NCBI GenBank assembly: GCA_038210275.1
Contig: JBBQWV010000027.1
Coordinates: forward strand, 1 to 29,505
Length of the DNA stretch: 29,505 nucleotides
Direction of reading: 5' to 3'
Source of the DNA: PALSA-1296 sp038210275
GTDB taxonomy: Bacteria; Bacteroidota; Ignavibacteria; Palsa-1295
The translations under genes and the position numbers were made by a program. The notes below the pieces were generated by a model. It was not told the DNA's origin. It searched no databases and saw only the letters and a program-made list of their open reading frames with translations. Numbering within the stretch: the first letter of the stretch is position 1; every line of letters starts with the position of its first letter. Shown piece after piece: positions 1 to 8,839 of this stretch.

Positions 1-131
1 GATGAAGGTGGAAATGGGGGGTAGAGATTTGGTGTGGCTTTCTGCTAAAGACTAATAACTAAAGACTAAAGACTTTGCTATGTGCAGAGCGATATTGATG
101 AATTATAAGGAGTTGCGGGGCAACTTCTGAA
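1..131 (+). repeat. Dispersed repeat copy A
   Basis: This block aligns with the reverse complement of about 27725-27852. Two sub-blocks are very close: a segment around GGCTTTCTGCTAAAGACTAA (31 of 35 positions identical including its left flank) and a segment GTGCAGAGCGATATTGATGA (26 of 28 with its right flank). The middle differs in the number of AAAGACT units. It may extend left of the window. No protein product is convincing; the frame beginning ATGAATTATAAG ends after ten codons. Confidence 0.7.
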
Positions 132-141
132 AATGACTCAA

Positions 142-221
142 CCTGGATTTGGGGAGATTATGTGATTAAAATAATTTGGGAGTCCCAGCTTCTTAATCTT
201 TCGAATCTACCCAAATCTGGG
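142..221. repeat. Imperfect inverted repeat upstream of the YCF48-like gene
   Basis: The left arm (about 142-160, CCTGGATTTGGGGAGATT) is complementary to the right arm (about 203-221, AATCTACCCAAATCTGGG) at 15 of 18 positions, with about 43 bases between. It lies 120-200 bp upstream of the start at 340. It could be a structured leader or a remnant of a small element; no T-tract follows, so a simple terminator is unlikely. Confidence 0.5.
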
Positions 222-339
222 CTCAGACAAAAATGTGGAGTCAGAGTGAGTCGTACAATTTTTTCGGGTAACAAAACCCTTATAAGGTTGTTGTTTAATA
301 ACTGTTGTGTTCACGGGTTTATTATATCATATCATCCTA

Positions 340-2703
340 ATGAAATTTCGCCATATTCTTTTTGCATTACTCCCGCTAATTTGTATCTCGGATGTTTTTG
401 CGCAGACGGCGTGGAATTGGTCGAATCCGACTCCGCAAGGGAATGATCTGCACTCAGTCATGGTCAAAGCCGATAGCTTTGGTATGGCAGTCGGAGATGT
501 AGGGACGACTCTGACTCGCACAAATGGTGTGTTCGGCAATTCCACTTATCCGGTCACGACTGCTCTTGGCGGCGTATGCTACTTTAAGGATACGATATGG
601 ATCGTCGGTGCTGGCGGTGTGATCAAGCGCTCAGTTGATAATGGTGGAACATGGACGGATCAATCTTATTCGAAAAAAATATTTTTTCATTCTTGTTTTA
701 ATATTTCGAAAACCGATCTTTTTGTCGCAGGCGATTCCGGCACTATCCTTTATTCAACCAATAGTGGCGCGGGATGGACTAAGGAAACCAATAGCAATAC
801 GAAAAATATCAATTGCATAGCCAATGGCGGCAAGCAGAATATGTATGCTGTCGGTGATAGCGGGACTATTCTGCAAGGAATAAATTATGGTTCGACAGGA
901 TATTTTAAGATTGCCACACCGCATAAATTTAATTTTCATGCCGTGGCAATGGATAATGCCGAAGCGTTTATTGTTGGTGACTCCAGTTACGTTCTGCACC
1001 GCGACATCGTTGCCGATGCCCTCATTGCCGATTCGATCTTCAATAACGGAGCAAATCAATTCTATGACGTTGCTTATGCAAATCCTTATGTGATCGTCGT
1101 CGGCGCGAACGGTACTATCAAGCGTTCAGCAGATAATGGGAATTCATGGTCAACTCCGTCAAGTAAGGCAACGGAAAAACTTTATAAGATCTCGCTTTCC
1201 GGTGATTTTGGAACAACGGGCATTGCTTGGGTGGTTGGTGAGAATGGCGTTTTTTTGAAGACTACGAACTATGGCTCTACATGGTCACGGCTTGATACAG
1301 GAGTTCGCGGATTAGTTTATGCAGGTGCGATCTCGCCCAATGGTGATATGTATGCGACGAACATAGTCGGAAAATCTTTTCGGCTACTTAACGGTGCAGC
1401 TCATTGGACTTATGACTCTTTGAAAGCCGGAGGCGCTCCGCGTTTAACAGATATTGCATTTGATCCTAATGGCTTCGGACTTATTGCAACCTATGATGTG
1501 AATGTACTCCGCACATTAGATTCCGGAAGATCATGGCATAGTGTCGGTGTAAATAATGCTGCACTCGAAATTCTTGGTGTTTCCACTTGGGGTTCGACGG
1601 GGCTTGCGACGGGTGCGAATGGCGTGGTTTACCGCTCAACCAATAAAGCAGGAGGCTGGGCAGCTACGACGACGAATAATACACAGGCACTTTATGATGT
1701 CGATATGAGCGGCACAAGCGCTATTGCTGTGGGGACGAATGGAGTGGTGCTCTATTCAATTGATGGCGGAGCAACCTGGACGAAGCCAACCTCAAGCGGC
1801 ACAACAGCGCAACTTATTAAAGTCCGATTTGCATCGGCAACGAACGCTGTTGCTGTTTCGAATACCGGCGTTATTATCCGCACCACCAATAAAGGCGTGA
1901 ATTGGGCAACAGTGACAAGTGGCGTGACGACTTCTCTGAACGATATAGCTTTTCATGATGATAAGAACGGTATCATTACAGGCGATGGCGGGCTGATCCT
2001 CAAAACCAATGACGGCGGAAAAACCTGGACAAAAGACCAGAGCAATACGCTCTTTGATCTTAAAGGTGCGATGATTCTTGATGGCGGTTCGGCGTATGTT
2101 GTCGGAAGTAAGATGACAGCGCTTTTCACCACGAACTCCTCGCTTCCGGTTGAGCTGCTTAGTTTTGTCGGAAAACGTCTTTCTACTTCAGATGTACTTC
2201 TGAATTGGAGCGTTGCAAATGAACGTGATAATTTTGGATATGCTATCGAAAGAAATTTCGGAGATAATTGGCAGCAAGTCGGTTTCCGAAATGGAATGGG
2301 GACGACTTCGCAATCGCAGAAATATTCACTTACCGATCCCTCAGCTTCGAATGATTTGCTCCATTATCGCTTGCGTCAGATTGATCTTGATGGCTCAGAA
2401 CATCTTCTCGGAACAGTAGCGATTGCCCCTGAAGCATCAAAGATGGATGAGCAAGTTTCTGTTTACCCCAATCCAGTTCAGTCTTTGGCAAAGATTGCAT
2501 TTACGATTTCAAAATCTGAATCTGTCAGAATTACAATCGTGAATGAACTTGGAGTTGAGATCAAAGTCTTGGCTGATAAAGATTATCAATCCGGATCCTA
2601 CTTGTTGCAGTTTGACGCAAAAAATATTGCAGCAGGAAAGTATCACCTGATTTTCACCTTGCCTTCACAACAAATAGTAAAGGAATTTGTGGTGGTGAAG
2701 TAA
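340..2703 (+). CDS. T9SS-secreted YCF48/BNR-repeat protein
   Basis: A 787-residue exported protein. The ATG at 340 starts a clean signal peptide (MKFRHILFALLPLICISDVF, cleavage near AQ) and is preferred to the in-frame GTG at 307. The body is built of about nine YCF48/BNR-like repeats recognisable by S/T-x-D/N-x-G-x-x-W cores (SVDNGGTWT, STNSGAGWT, SADNGNSWS, TTNYGSTWS, SIDGGATWT, TNDGGKTWT and others), expected to fold as a beta-propeller. The last ~80 residues are a type-A sorting domain beginning VYPNPVQ and ending in a basic VVVK tail, which directs export through the type IX secretion system and anchoring or release at the cell surface. Function is unknown; YCF48 homology alone does not imply photosystem II assembly here. 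It is monocistronic by layout and followed by a hairpin at 2728. Confidence 0.9.
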   Translation: MKFRHILFALLPLICISDVFAQTAWNWSNPTPQGNDLHSVMVKADSFGMAVGDVGTTLTRTNGVFGNSTYPVTTALGGVCYFKDTIWIVGAGGVIKRSVDNGGTWTDQSYSKKIFFHSCFNISKTDLFVAGDSGTILYSTNSGAGWTKETNSNTKNINCIANGGKQNMYAVGDSGTILQGINYGSTGYFKIATPHKFNFHAVAMDNAEAFIVGDSSYVLHRDIVADALIADSIFNNGANQFYDVAYANPYVIVVGANGTIKRSADNGNSWSTPSSKATEKLYKISLSGDFGTTGIAWVVGENGVFLKTTNYGSTWSRLDTGVRGLVYAGAISPNGDMYATNIVGKSFRLLNGAAHWTYDSLKAGGAPRLTDIAFDPNGFGLIATYDVNVLRTLDSGRSWHSVGVNNAALEILGVSTWGSTGLATGANGVVYRSTNKAGGWAATTTNNTQALYDVDMSGTSAIAVGTNGVVLYSIDGGATWTKPTSSGTTAQLIKVRFASATNAVAVSNTGVIIRTTNKGVNWATVTSGVTTSLNDIAFHDDKNGIITGDGGLILKTNDGGKTWTKDQSNTLFDLKGAMILDGGSAYVVGSKMTALFTTNSSLPVELLSFVGKRLSTSDVLLNWSVANERDNFGYAIERNFGDNWQQVGFRNGMGTTSQSQKYSLTDPSASNDLLHYRLRQIDLDGSEHLLGTVAIAPEASKMDEQVSVYPNPVQSLAKIAFTISKSESVRITIVNELGVEIKVLADKDYQSGSYLLQFDAKNIAAGKYHLIFTLPSQQIVKEFVVVK

Positions 2704-2727
2704 GTGTCTGGTGATGAGAGTTTTAGT

Positions 2728-2750
2728 AGGGCGGACTCTTAGTCCGCCCT
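2728..2750. terminator. Perfect 10-bp hairpin, putative terminator
   Basis: AGGGCGGACT and AGTCCGCCCT form a perfect 10-bp stem with a CTT loop, followed by TTGTTGTTT. It lies 24 bp after the YCF48-like gene. The same hairpin, 9 bp of it identical, recurs at 18332-18352, so it is a dispersed element used as a terminator or inserted at gene ends. Confidence 0.7.
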
Positions 2751-2788
2751 TGTTGTTTATAGAAGATATCTCAAAATTATTGTAACCC

Positions 2789-3754
2789 GTGCAAGCCAAA
2801 AGATTCGGAATTTTAGGTAACGCCGCGAAACTCGGTGCGAAGGAGACGGTAAATCATCTCCTCAAACTTCTGCATGATCGCGGAGCAAATGAATGTACCC
2901 TAAGTTCTGAGCTTGCAGATCTCGTTGAAGGCGGTCAGAAATTTAATTCTTCTGCTTCTCCTTTGGATATCGCCGCCTCAAGCGATATCATCTTTTCGCT
3001 CGGTGGTGACGGCACTTTATTAACTGCTGCAAGGTCGATTATGCGCGCTAATCCTTTGGTTGAGTTAATCGGTGTAAACTTAGGTAAACTTGGATTTATA
3101 GCTGAGAATGCGCCTGAATTGCTCCCTGAAATCATTGATGAACTTTGGGCAGATAAACTTGTCCGCGAAGACCGTTTACTCATCGGAGCAACGGTTTCCA
3201 GCGAATCCGATAAGACCAATGGAACAGAAATCCGCCGTGATGATCTTGATAGGTCGCGTGAAGGGCAGAGAGGAGATAAAGCACATCTCTTAGCGCTGAA
3301 TGAAATCGTCGTCGATAATTTCGGCTCCACTCGGATGCTGACTTTCGAGATCATGGTGCAGGGCGCTTTGCTTGGCACGATTCGTGCTGACGGACTCATC
3401 ATTGCCTCGCCGACCGGTTCGACTGGATATGCTGCCAGTGCCGGAGGTCCAATCGTTGAGCCGACAAGTCCGGTCGTCATCATTACTCCGATCGCTTCCC
3501 ATACGTTGACGGTTCGTCCGGTGATTGTTCCTGAATGGTACGAGATAGACCTTCGTATTACAAACGAAGGCGGAACCCCTGCTCTTATCGTTGCCGATGG
3601 GCAGGAGGAAGTCGTCGCCGATACTCCGGCAATCGTTCGTCTCTCCGGTCATTCGAATAGGCTGAAACTCCTTCGCCGCACGACCAATACTTATTTTGAT
3701 CTTCTCCGTACCAAGCTCCTCTGGAGCGCCGATGCAAGGGAAGGGAGAAGATAG
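2789..3754 (+). CDS. nadK: NAD kinase
   Basis: ATP-dependent phosphorylation of NAD to NADP, a cytosolic housekeeping enzyme. The family motifs are present: GGDGT (residues 72-76), VNLGKLGF (97-103), LNE (170-172), and DGLIIASPTGSTGYA (201-215), which carries the nucleotide-binding and catalytic residues. The start is a GTG; no nearby ATG exists, and the N-terminus (KRFGILGN) fits the family. The 321 residues are slightly long because of a polar, charged insertion at about 137-166, between the strand after REDRL and ALNE. The gene converges on cdsA with only 5 bp between stops and no terminator between them. Confidence 0.95.
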   Translation: MQAKRFGILGNAAKLGAKETVNHLLKLLHDRGANECTLSSELADLVEGGQKFNSSASPLDIAASSDIIFSLGGDGTLLTAARSIMRANPLVELIGVNLGKLGFIAENAPELLPEIIDELWADKLVREDRLLIGATVSSESDKTNGTEIRRDDLDRSREGQRGDKAHLLALNEIVVDNFGSTRMLTFEIMVQGALLGTIRADGLIIASPTGSTGYAASAGGPIVEPTSPVVIITPIASHTLTVRPVIVPEWYEIDLRITNEGGTPALIVADGQEEVVADTPAIVRLSGHSNRLKLLRRTTNTYFDLLRTKLLWSADAREGRR

Positions 3755-3759
3755 AATAC

Positions 3760-4650
3760 CTAAACTCCTGCGATCAGTAAATACAGCAGCACCATCGGTG
3801 CAGCGAAGAGAATCGAATCGAGTCTATCGAGAACTCCGCCGTGACCTGGGATGAGGTTTGAAGAATCTTTCACTCCTGCATCGCGCTTGAGGAGAGATTT
3901 GCCGAGATCGCCGAACTGTCCGATGGCTCCGGTGATAATACCGATTGCTATTGCATGATGAAGCGGAAGCGATGAAAGTTTATAGATCAGAAGTGGCGCT
4001 GCTATCCAAACTCCAATGCAGCAAATAAATCCTGCGATGGCGCCTTCCCACGTTTTTTTCGGACTGATACGCTCAAAGAGTTTATGCTTTCCAAAAGCTT
4101 TGCCTGCAAAATATGCGCCGCTATCGCAAATCCAAATCGAAACAAGCAGCACTAAAATAAAATAACCCGGCGGCAGCATATCGAAATTACTCGTTGCAGT
4201 ATTTTTGATTGTGAAGAATTCATGAATTCCGAAAAGGCTTCCCATGCCAACTCCGATATAGATGGCTCCGAAAAGAGTGATCGCTGTTTGTTCAATAGGA
4301 TTTGGCAGATCGCGGAATAACTCGGTCACGAGAATAATGATCGCGCCAAGCATGATGATCACACTCAGCATTTCAAATTGCGGCGAGAGTACGGATATTC
4401 CGAGCGGAGCAAGCAGAACTTGCAAACGGAATTTCCCGAAGCTCAGAGTGATGAGCATCGTGAGGATCACTCCGATTACTACTTGCGGCGAATAGCCCTT
4501 GACTTTTGCCAATCCAAAATATTCATACACTGTAAGCCCCGCAAGGATAATAGCAAGCGCAAAGAATGCGACGGGCTTAAATAGAACGATGAAGAGTACG
4601 ATTGGTATCGCAACAGCAGCAACCAGTACTCTCTGCATTAAATTACTCAT
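3760..4650 (-). CDS. cdsA: Phosphatidate cytidylyltransferase
   Basis: Makes CDP-diacylglycerol from phosphatidic acid and CTP at the inner membrane, the branch point of phospholipid synthesis. This 296-residue polytopic protein carries the CdsA signature near its C-terminus: SPKKTWEGAIAGF, then GQFGDLGKSLLKRD and KDSSNLIPGHGGVLDRLDS, including the conserved acidic residues. About eight hydrophobic segments are visible. Its start codon overlaps the end of the upstream CPBP protease gene by 8 bp, so the two are probably translationally coupled. Confidence 0.95.
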   Translation of the reverse strand: MSNLMQRVLVAAVAIPIVLFIVLFKPVAFFALAIILAGLTVYEYFGLAKVKGYSPQVVIGVILTMLITLSFGKFRLQVLLAPLGISVLSPQFEMLSVIIMLGAIIILVTELFRDLPNPIEQTAITLFGAIYIGVGMGSLFGIHEFFTIKNTATSNFDMLPPGYFILVLLVSIWICDSGAYFAGKAFGKHKLFERISPKKTWEGAIAGFICCIGVWIAAPLLIYKLSSLPLHHAIAIGIITGAIGQFGDLGKSLLKRDAGVKDSSNLIPGHGGVLDRLDSILFAAPMVLLYLLIAGV

Positions 4651-5608
4651 GAGTTATATCGGAAAATTCAGTTTGTGATTCGTTAAAATTATATTGCGCG
4701 ATGAGGAGATCGGCATTGCCCCTTGCCTGAAGTGGGTTTGTCATTCGCTGAAAAACATACAACAGCCCAAAAAGAATCGGAAGTGAAACTCCGAGCAAGA
4801 CAAGAGTATCTCCGAGAGGAGTGATAGTCGTTTCAGTCAAACTCTTTACAAGTTCGGAATCATCTTTCAATAAATATGCAGCAATGACAATTGCTCCGTT
4901 ATTGAATGCATGAGCCAAAATGCTGACTCGGAGGTCGCAAGTTCTATAAGCTAACCAACCAAGTAGAAGTCCTATCGTAAGCAGCCCCGGAAATTCCAAA
5001 GGGCTTACATGCAATGCAGCGAAAAGAATTGATGTGATAATGAGCGCGACGATGGGGCGGGATTTCCCATTTCCGCTTCGTTCGATATTAGTCTGAATGA
5101 ACCCTCTGAAAAAAGATTCTTCGACAAATGCGGGGACGATTGCCACGCCAAAAAGCAGAATCGTCATCTCGGTCGGGGAATTTGTATTCGTCAACCCACT
5201 CATCATATCATCAATCGTTTTTTGAAAAGATTGGATATTTGAATAAAAATCCGGGAATTGGCTAAGTCCCAACATCCACAGAGAAGCGAACGCTTGTCCT
5301 ACGAATTGCCCTACAGCAATGATCGGGATTCCGATGAGATGAATAGGAAGCTTTGTTTCGCTCATACCTTCTAAGCGAAATGCTTCGAAGAAATTATGAC
5401 CTGATGCCCGGACGATCAAGATCGGAATGCCCAGCATCATGAGAATTTGGGCGACTGAATTCGCCATGATAATCACAGATGGCGACCCACCTTTTACGTT
5501 CATTCCATAAAAAGCAACAAGAATTGCGCCGCCGAGCATATTGAATGCAAATGCAATAACCACAACCAGCGCAATGGAGCGCGCAATGCCAAAATAGCCA
5601 TTTCTCAT
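4643..5608 (-). CDS. CPBP family intramembrane metalloprotease
   Basis: A 321-residue multi-pass protein of the CPBP/Abi family (Rce1-like). The diagnostic motif 1 is VEESFFRGF, motif 2 is the His in LHVSPLEFPGL, and motif 3 is LAHAFNNG, giving the expected Glu-Glu, Arg, His and His-Asn active-site set inside the membrane. Substrates are unknown; in bacteria such proteins process prenylated or secreted peptides or serve in self-immunity. It is the first gene of a two-gene minus-strand unit with cdsA. Start ATG at 5608 follows 212 bp of intergenic DNA shared with the divergent EPS locus. Confidence 0.9.
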   Translation of the reverse strand: MRNGYFGIARSIALVVVIAFAFNMLGGAILVAFYGMNVKGGSPSVIIMANSVAQILMMLGIPILIVRASGHNFFEAFRLEGMSETKLPIHLIGIPIIAVGQFVGQAFASLWMLGLSQFPDFYSNIQSFQKTIDDMMSGLTNTNSPTEMTILLFGVAIVPAFVEESFFRGFIQTNIERSGNGKSRPIVALIITSILFAALHVSPLEFPGLLTIGLLLGWLAYRTCDLRVSILAHAFNNGAIVIAAYLLKDDSELVKSLTETTITPLGDTLVLLGVSLPILFGLLYVFQRMTNPLQARGNADLLIAQYNFNESQTEFSDITHE

Positions 5609-5820
5609 CTAAAATTGGTGATTTATTGGAAAATTAACATAGTTTGTCTTACAAATATGCACTCCGGCGAATCCAAACTTGTTTAGAACGCTTTCTGTTT
5701 AAGTATGCTCATCAAAAAAAGGGCATGAATTTTTACATCTATTTTGGCGCATTTGATTGACCGTTTAGTCGTTTACGACGATGTATTCTTCATTGCTAAA
5801 GTTAGTTTTATAACATATCA

Positions 5821-7494
5821 TTGTTCCAATTGAGTAATTATAGATTCAGTACAGAGCGAATTTTGAGAAGCATCAGGCTTCTTAGTATTTTTTCAATCCT
5901 TCTGGTTATCAACGGATCGGCATTTGCCCAAACCGGCGAACGCCAGCTGATGAACAGAACTGCCGTCGCGGATACTGCAATTGAGAGGATGATGGCGCAG
6001 AGACAAGCCATTCGGGCAGGTACAGATGGCCAAGCTTTGGAATCTGCAATTGATCCCAAAACATATATTCTTGGTCCAGGTGATGGTGTATATCTTGACG
6101 TTTATGCAGCCCACTATCTCGATCAGGATTTGACTGTGACCCCTGAAGGCAGAATCATTGTGCCAAAAACCGGACAGATTGATGTTGCCGGACTCACCAT
6201 GCCTGAAGCAGAGAAAAAGATTAATGAACTTCTTGCCCGCGATTACAAAAATCCCCAAGCATTCCTCTCGCTTCGAAGACTTCGGACGATGAAGGTTAGT
6301 GTTCTTGGCGAAGTGCTTTCGCCGGGAGTTCATCAGGCAACAGCAATGATGCGAGTCAGTGAGATCATTTCAAAAGCCGGTGACTTGACGGATAAATCTT
6401 CTCTTCGCAATATCGAAATTCATCATGCGGATGGCACACTTCGCACGAAAGCTGATCTTGACAAATATTATTATACCGGTGATCTATCAGCCAACCCCAT
6501 CTTAGAAGGTGGTGATGTTGTAATCGTCCCTCGTGCGTCAAAACTTTTTATGATCAACGGATTTGTCGGCACTCCGGGCGCGAAGGAATATGCTGATGGA
6601 GATAAACTCTCATCAGTAATTGCTCTTTCGAAAGGTCTTAAGCAAGGTGCGAGAACGGATTCTATTGAGATAGCCCGCTTTACTCCTGAAGATGCTCTTC
6701 ATGCGCATCGTATGTATGTAAATTTTGTCGGTGGTGAAGATCCTGAAATCAAAGAGGGAGACGTAATCTTTATTCGTGGCGCTTCACAATATCATTTGCC
6801 ACGGGTTGTTAGCATTGGAGGAGAAGTTCTTTATCCCGGAAATTATTCTATCGAAGTAGGACAAACGAAATTGAGTGATCTCTTGCTCCGTTGCGGCGGA
6901 ATCTTGCCGACGGGTTCAGTTGATGAGGCAGTTGTCTTACGTCGTGCCGGAGTCGGTTCATGGGAAACAGACCCTGAATATATAATGATCGAGCGTTTGA
7001 AGGGGTTTGATGAAAAGCGTCTCTCTGACGATCAGTTCAATTATTATATGGCACGCACACGTCAGCTTGGGAGATCGGTAATGATTGTGAACTTCCGTAA
7101 TCTTCTTGAGAAGGGTGATGCCTCACAGGATATTATGATGCGGGATGACGATTCAGTTTGGATTCCTCGCGCTCGAGGTTTTGTGAGTGTTATCGGAAGT
7201 GTAAACAGTCAAGGTAATATTGCCTTTATTGAAGGCGCGCGGTATAAAGATTATATTGAACGTGCTGGAGGGTTTACTTCGAGCGCAGATAAAAGTGCAG
7301 TGCGAGTCATTAATTCGAAAACGAGTACTTACATCAACCCTCGATCGGATGATAACTATAAGATCGGTTCAGGTGATACGATTGTCGTTCCTGCTGAGCA
7401 TTCAACATTCTGGGCAGATTTTGAAAGGGTCACGACGATCACTGCTCAGGTAATTACGATCATTGCAGGTATCATAGTACTCAAAAAATTATAA
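5821..7494 (+). CDS. Polysaccharide export protein, OPX/Wza-like with SLBB repeats
   Basis: A 557-residue outer-membrane polysaccharide export protein. In order: an N-terminal signal segment (hydrophobic to about residue 35, ending SAFAQ), the poly-export domain (YILGPGDGVYLDVY through the PGVHQATAMMRVSEIISKAG segment), several SLBB-type beta-grasp modules (INGFVGTPGAKEYADG; SIGGEVLYPGNYSIEVG; VIGSVNSQGNIAFIEG), and a C-terminal hydrophobic helix (about 535-555) that in Wza builds the outer-membrane barrel. The start is a TTG; the frame is closed just upstream and no ATG precedes the signal segment. No lipobox Cys is present, unlike E. coli Wza. It is the first gene of the EPS locus. Confidence 0.9.
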   Translation: MFQLSNYRFSTERILRSIRLLSIFSILLVINGSAFAQTGERQLMNRTAVADTAIERMMAQRQAIRAGTDGQALESAIDPKTYILGPGDGVYLDVYAAHYLDQDLTVTPEGRIIVPKTGQIDVAGLTMPEAEKKINELLARDYKNPQAFLSLRRLRTMKVSVLGEVLSPGVHQATAMMRVSEIISKAGDLTDKSSLRNIEIHHADGTLRTKADLDKYYYTGDLSANPILEGGDVVIVPRASKLFMINGFVGTPGAKEYADGDKLSSVIALSKGLKQGARTDSIEIARFTPEDALHAHRMYVNFVGGEDPEIKEGDVIFIRGASQYHLPRVVSIGGEVLYPGNYSIEVGQTKLSDLLLRCGGILPTGSVDEAVVLRRAGVGSWETDPEYIMIERLKGFDEKRLSDDQFNYYMARTRQLGRSVMIVNFRNLLEKGDASQDIMMRDDDSVWIPRARGFVSVIGSVNSQGNIAFIEGARYKDYIERAGGFTSSADKSAVRVINSKTSTYINPRSDDNYKIGSGDTIVVPAEHSTFWADFERVTTITAQVITIIAGIIVLKKL

Positions 7495-7511
7495 AAGATT
7501 TTCACAACGTA

Positions 7512-8798
7512 ATGAATAACGCAGAATCATCAGTGGATACAGATACAGGAGAAACGCCGCTTTTCAAACCGGCCAAGAAAGATCCGCACATCCTCGACTT
7601 CTTGTCGCTTCTGGCAAAGTATAAGAAGACGGTATTCATTTTAACGTTTGGTTTCGGAGTATGTTTTTTTGCATTTACTTATATAATGCCGCAAACATTC
7701 TCCGGAATGTCGACGCTTATTCCGCCGGAAAAAGCAGCACAGAGTGGTTTAATGTCTTTTCTGACAGGGGGTTCTGGCGCGCTTGACCTCATGAAAAGCG
7801 CTGAGAATCCGGCACTTGATATGTTTAAAAATGTACTCGATTCAAGGCAACTTTCCGAGCAGATCGCAAAAGATGAACGTATCCATAGATATTTTTCATC
7901 GTGGGATACTGCTTCAAAGGTTATTGTCTTTGGAGTGCATAGTTCTATGACATGCGAAGCGCTGCGTAATAGTATGTTTAATGTACAGATCGATCTTAAA
8001 ACTCATTGGTTTCCCTCACAGGCGGAGAAAGATTCGGCAAAGAATCTTGTACCGTATATGGCAGCTGTCTTCGTTGACCATCTCGATCATTATAATCGTG
8101 AAAGACTGATGACTACAGCTCGGAATACACGAATTTTTGTCGAAGGAGAATATAAGAATCGAATGGCTCAGCTCGATAGTGCATATTTGAGACTTCAAGC
8201 ATTTCAGGATCAACATAAAACCATTTCTATGACAGAGCAACTATCGGCATCCGTGACAAATGCTGCGCAGCTTGGCTCACACGAACAGCAGCTTGAGATG
8301 CAGATCAGTGTTGAAGAACGTGAACTCAACCCCAACTCCTCCAGGATGCAGACACTTCGTGCTGAGTTAGAAGAAGTAAAGCGCGGACTTAAAAAATATG
8401 ATGAGGGTGGAATTAGTGATTATGTTATGGCATTTAAAGATGTTCCTACTCTTGCCCGACAACTGGCATCACTTACACGTGAAGTTAAACTTTTGGAAAC
8501 TCTGAGTGCATATTTACGCCAGCAATTGGAGCAAGAGCGCATCAACGAACAACGCGATCTTCCGTCTCTTCAAATTCTTGATTCGGCTGTTGTACCGGAT
8601 AAACGGAGTTCTCCGAGCAGATTAAGTATGCTCTTGCTTGGTTTCTTTTCCGGTTTTCTTGCCTCAGTAATTTATGTTTCTCTGCGTAATTACTACGCTC
8701 ACGTTGAATCCAATCCCGATGAGCATACTCGCTACTTGAATTTTATGACTCTACTCCGAGGAAAAAGAAGAGTAGCGCATACATCAGGATTGAAATAA
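7512..8798 (+). CDS. Wzz/GumC-like chain-length (polysaccharide co-polymerase) protein
   Basis: A 428-residue inner-membrane protein of the Wzz/PCP family, which partners the OPX channel and sets polymer length. Transmembrane helix 1 spans about residues 40-60, followed by the Wzz core (YIMPQTFSGMSTLIPPEK), a long charged, helical, probably coiled-coil periplasmic region (about 195-350), and transmembrane helix 2 near the C-terminus (LSMLLLGFFSGFLASVIYVS). No cytoplasmic Walker-type tyrosine kinase domain is fused and none lies nearby, so regulation by phosphorylation would need a separate kinase. It follows the OPX gene after 17 bp. Confidence 0.88.
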   Translation: MNNAESSVDTDTGETPLFKPAKKDPHILDFLSLLAKYKKTVFILTFGFGVCFFAFTYIMPQTFSGMSTLIPPEKAAQSGLMSFLTGGSGALDLMKSAENPALDMFKNVLDSRQLSEQIAKDERIHRYFSSWDTASKVIVFGVHSSMTCEALRNSMFNVQIDLKTHWFPSQAEKDSAKNLVPYMAAVFVDHLDHYNRERLMTTARNTRIFVEGEYKNRMAQLDSAYLRLQAFQDQHKTISMTEQLSASVTNAAQLGSHEQQLEMQISVEERELNPNSSRMQTLRAELEEVKRGLKKYDEGGISDYVMAFKDVPTLARQLASLTREVKLLETLSAYLRQQLEQERINEQRDLPSLQILDSAVVPDKRSSPSRLSMLLLGFFSGFLASVIYVSLRNYYAHVESNPDEHTRYLNFMTLLRGKRRVAHTSGLK

Positions 8799-8839
8799 CT
8801 GCGGTTTTTTTGCGGTCTAATACAAATGCAGGAAAATCA

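Larger units (their letters stand above)
1..339. other. Repeat-rich non-coding left edge
   Basis: No credible gene is seen before the start at 340; the short open frames here lack coding character. The stretch holds repeat copy A (about 1-131), a degenerate tandem tract of AAAGACT units at about 44-75, and an imperfect inverted repeat at 142-221. The last part should contain the promoter of the secreted protein gene at 340. A loose TAnnTTTG-like box (TAAGGTTG, 283-290, one mismatch) is the only candidate I can point to. Confidence 0.6.

Noticed and set aside
162..446. 94-residue plus-strand frame at the left edge
   Set aside because: It overlaps the real secreted-protein gene in another frame and has no family features.
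340..2703. Photosystem II assembly factor
   Set aside because: The YCF48-like repeats are a common beta-propeller in secreted Bacteroidota proteins; the T9SS tail and lack of photosynthesis genes argue against that role.
5893..6333. 146-residue minus-strand frame inside the OPX gene
   Set aside because: It is antisense to a well-conserved export domain, with no recognisable motifs.
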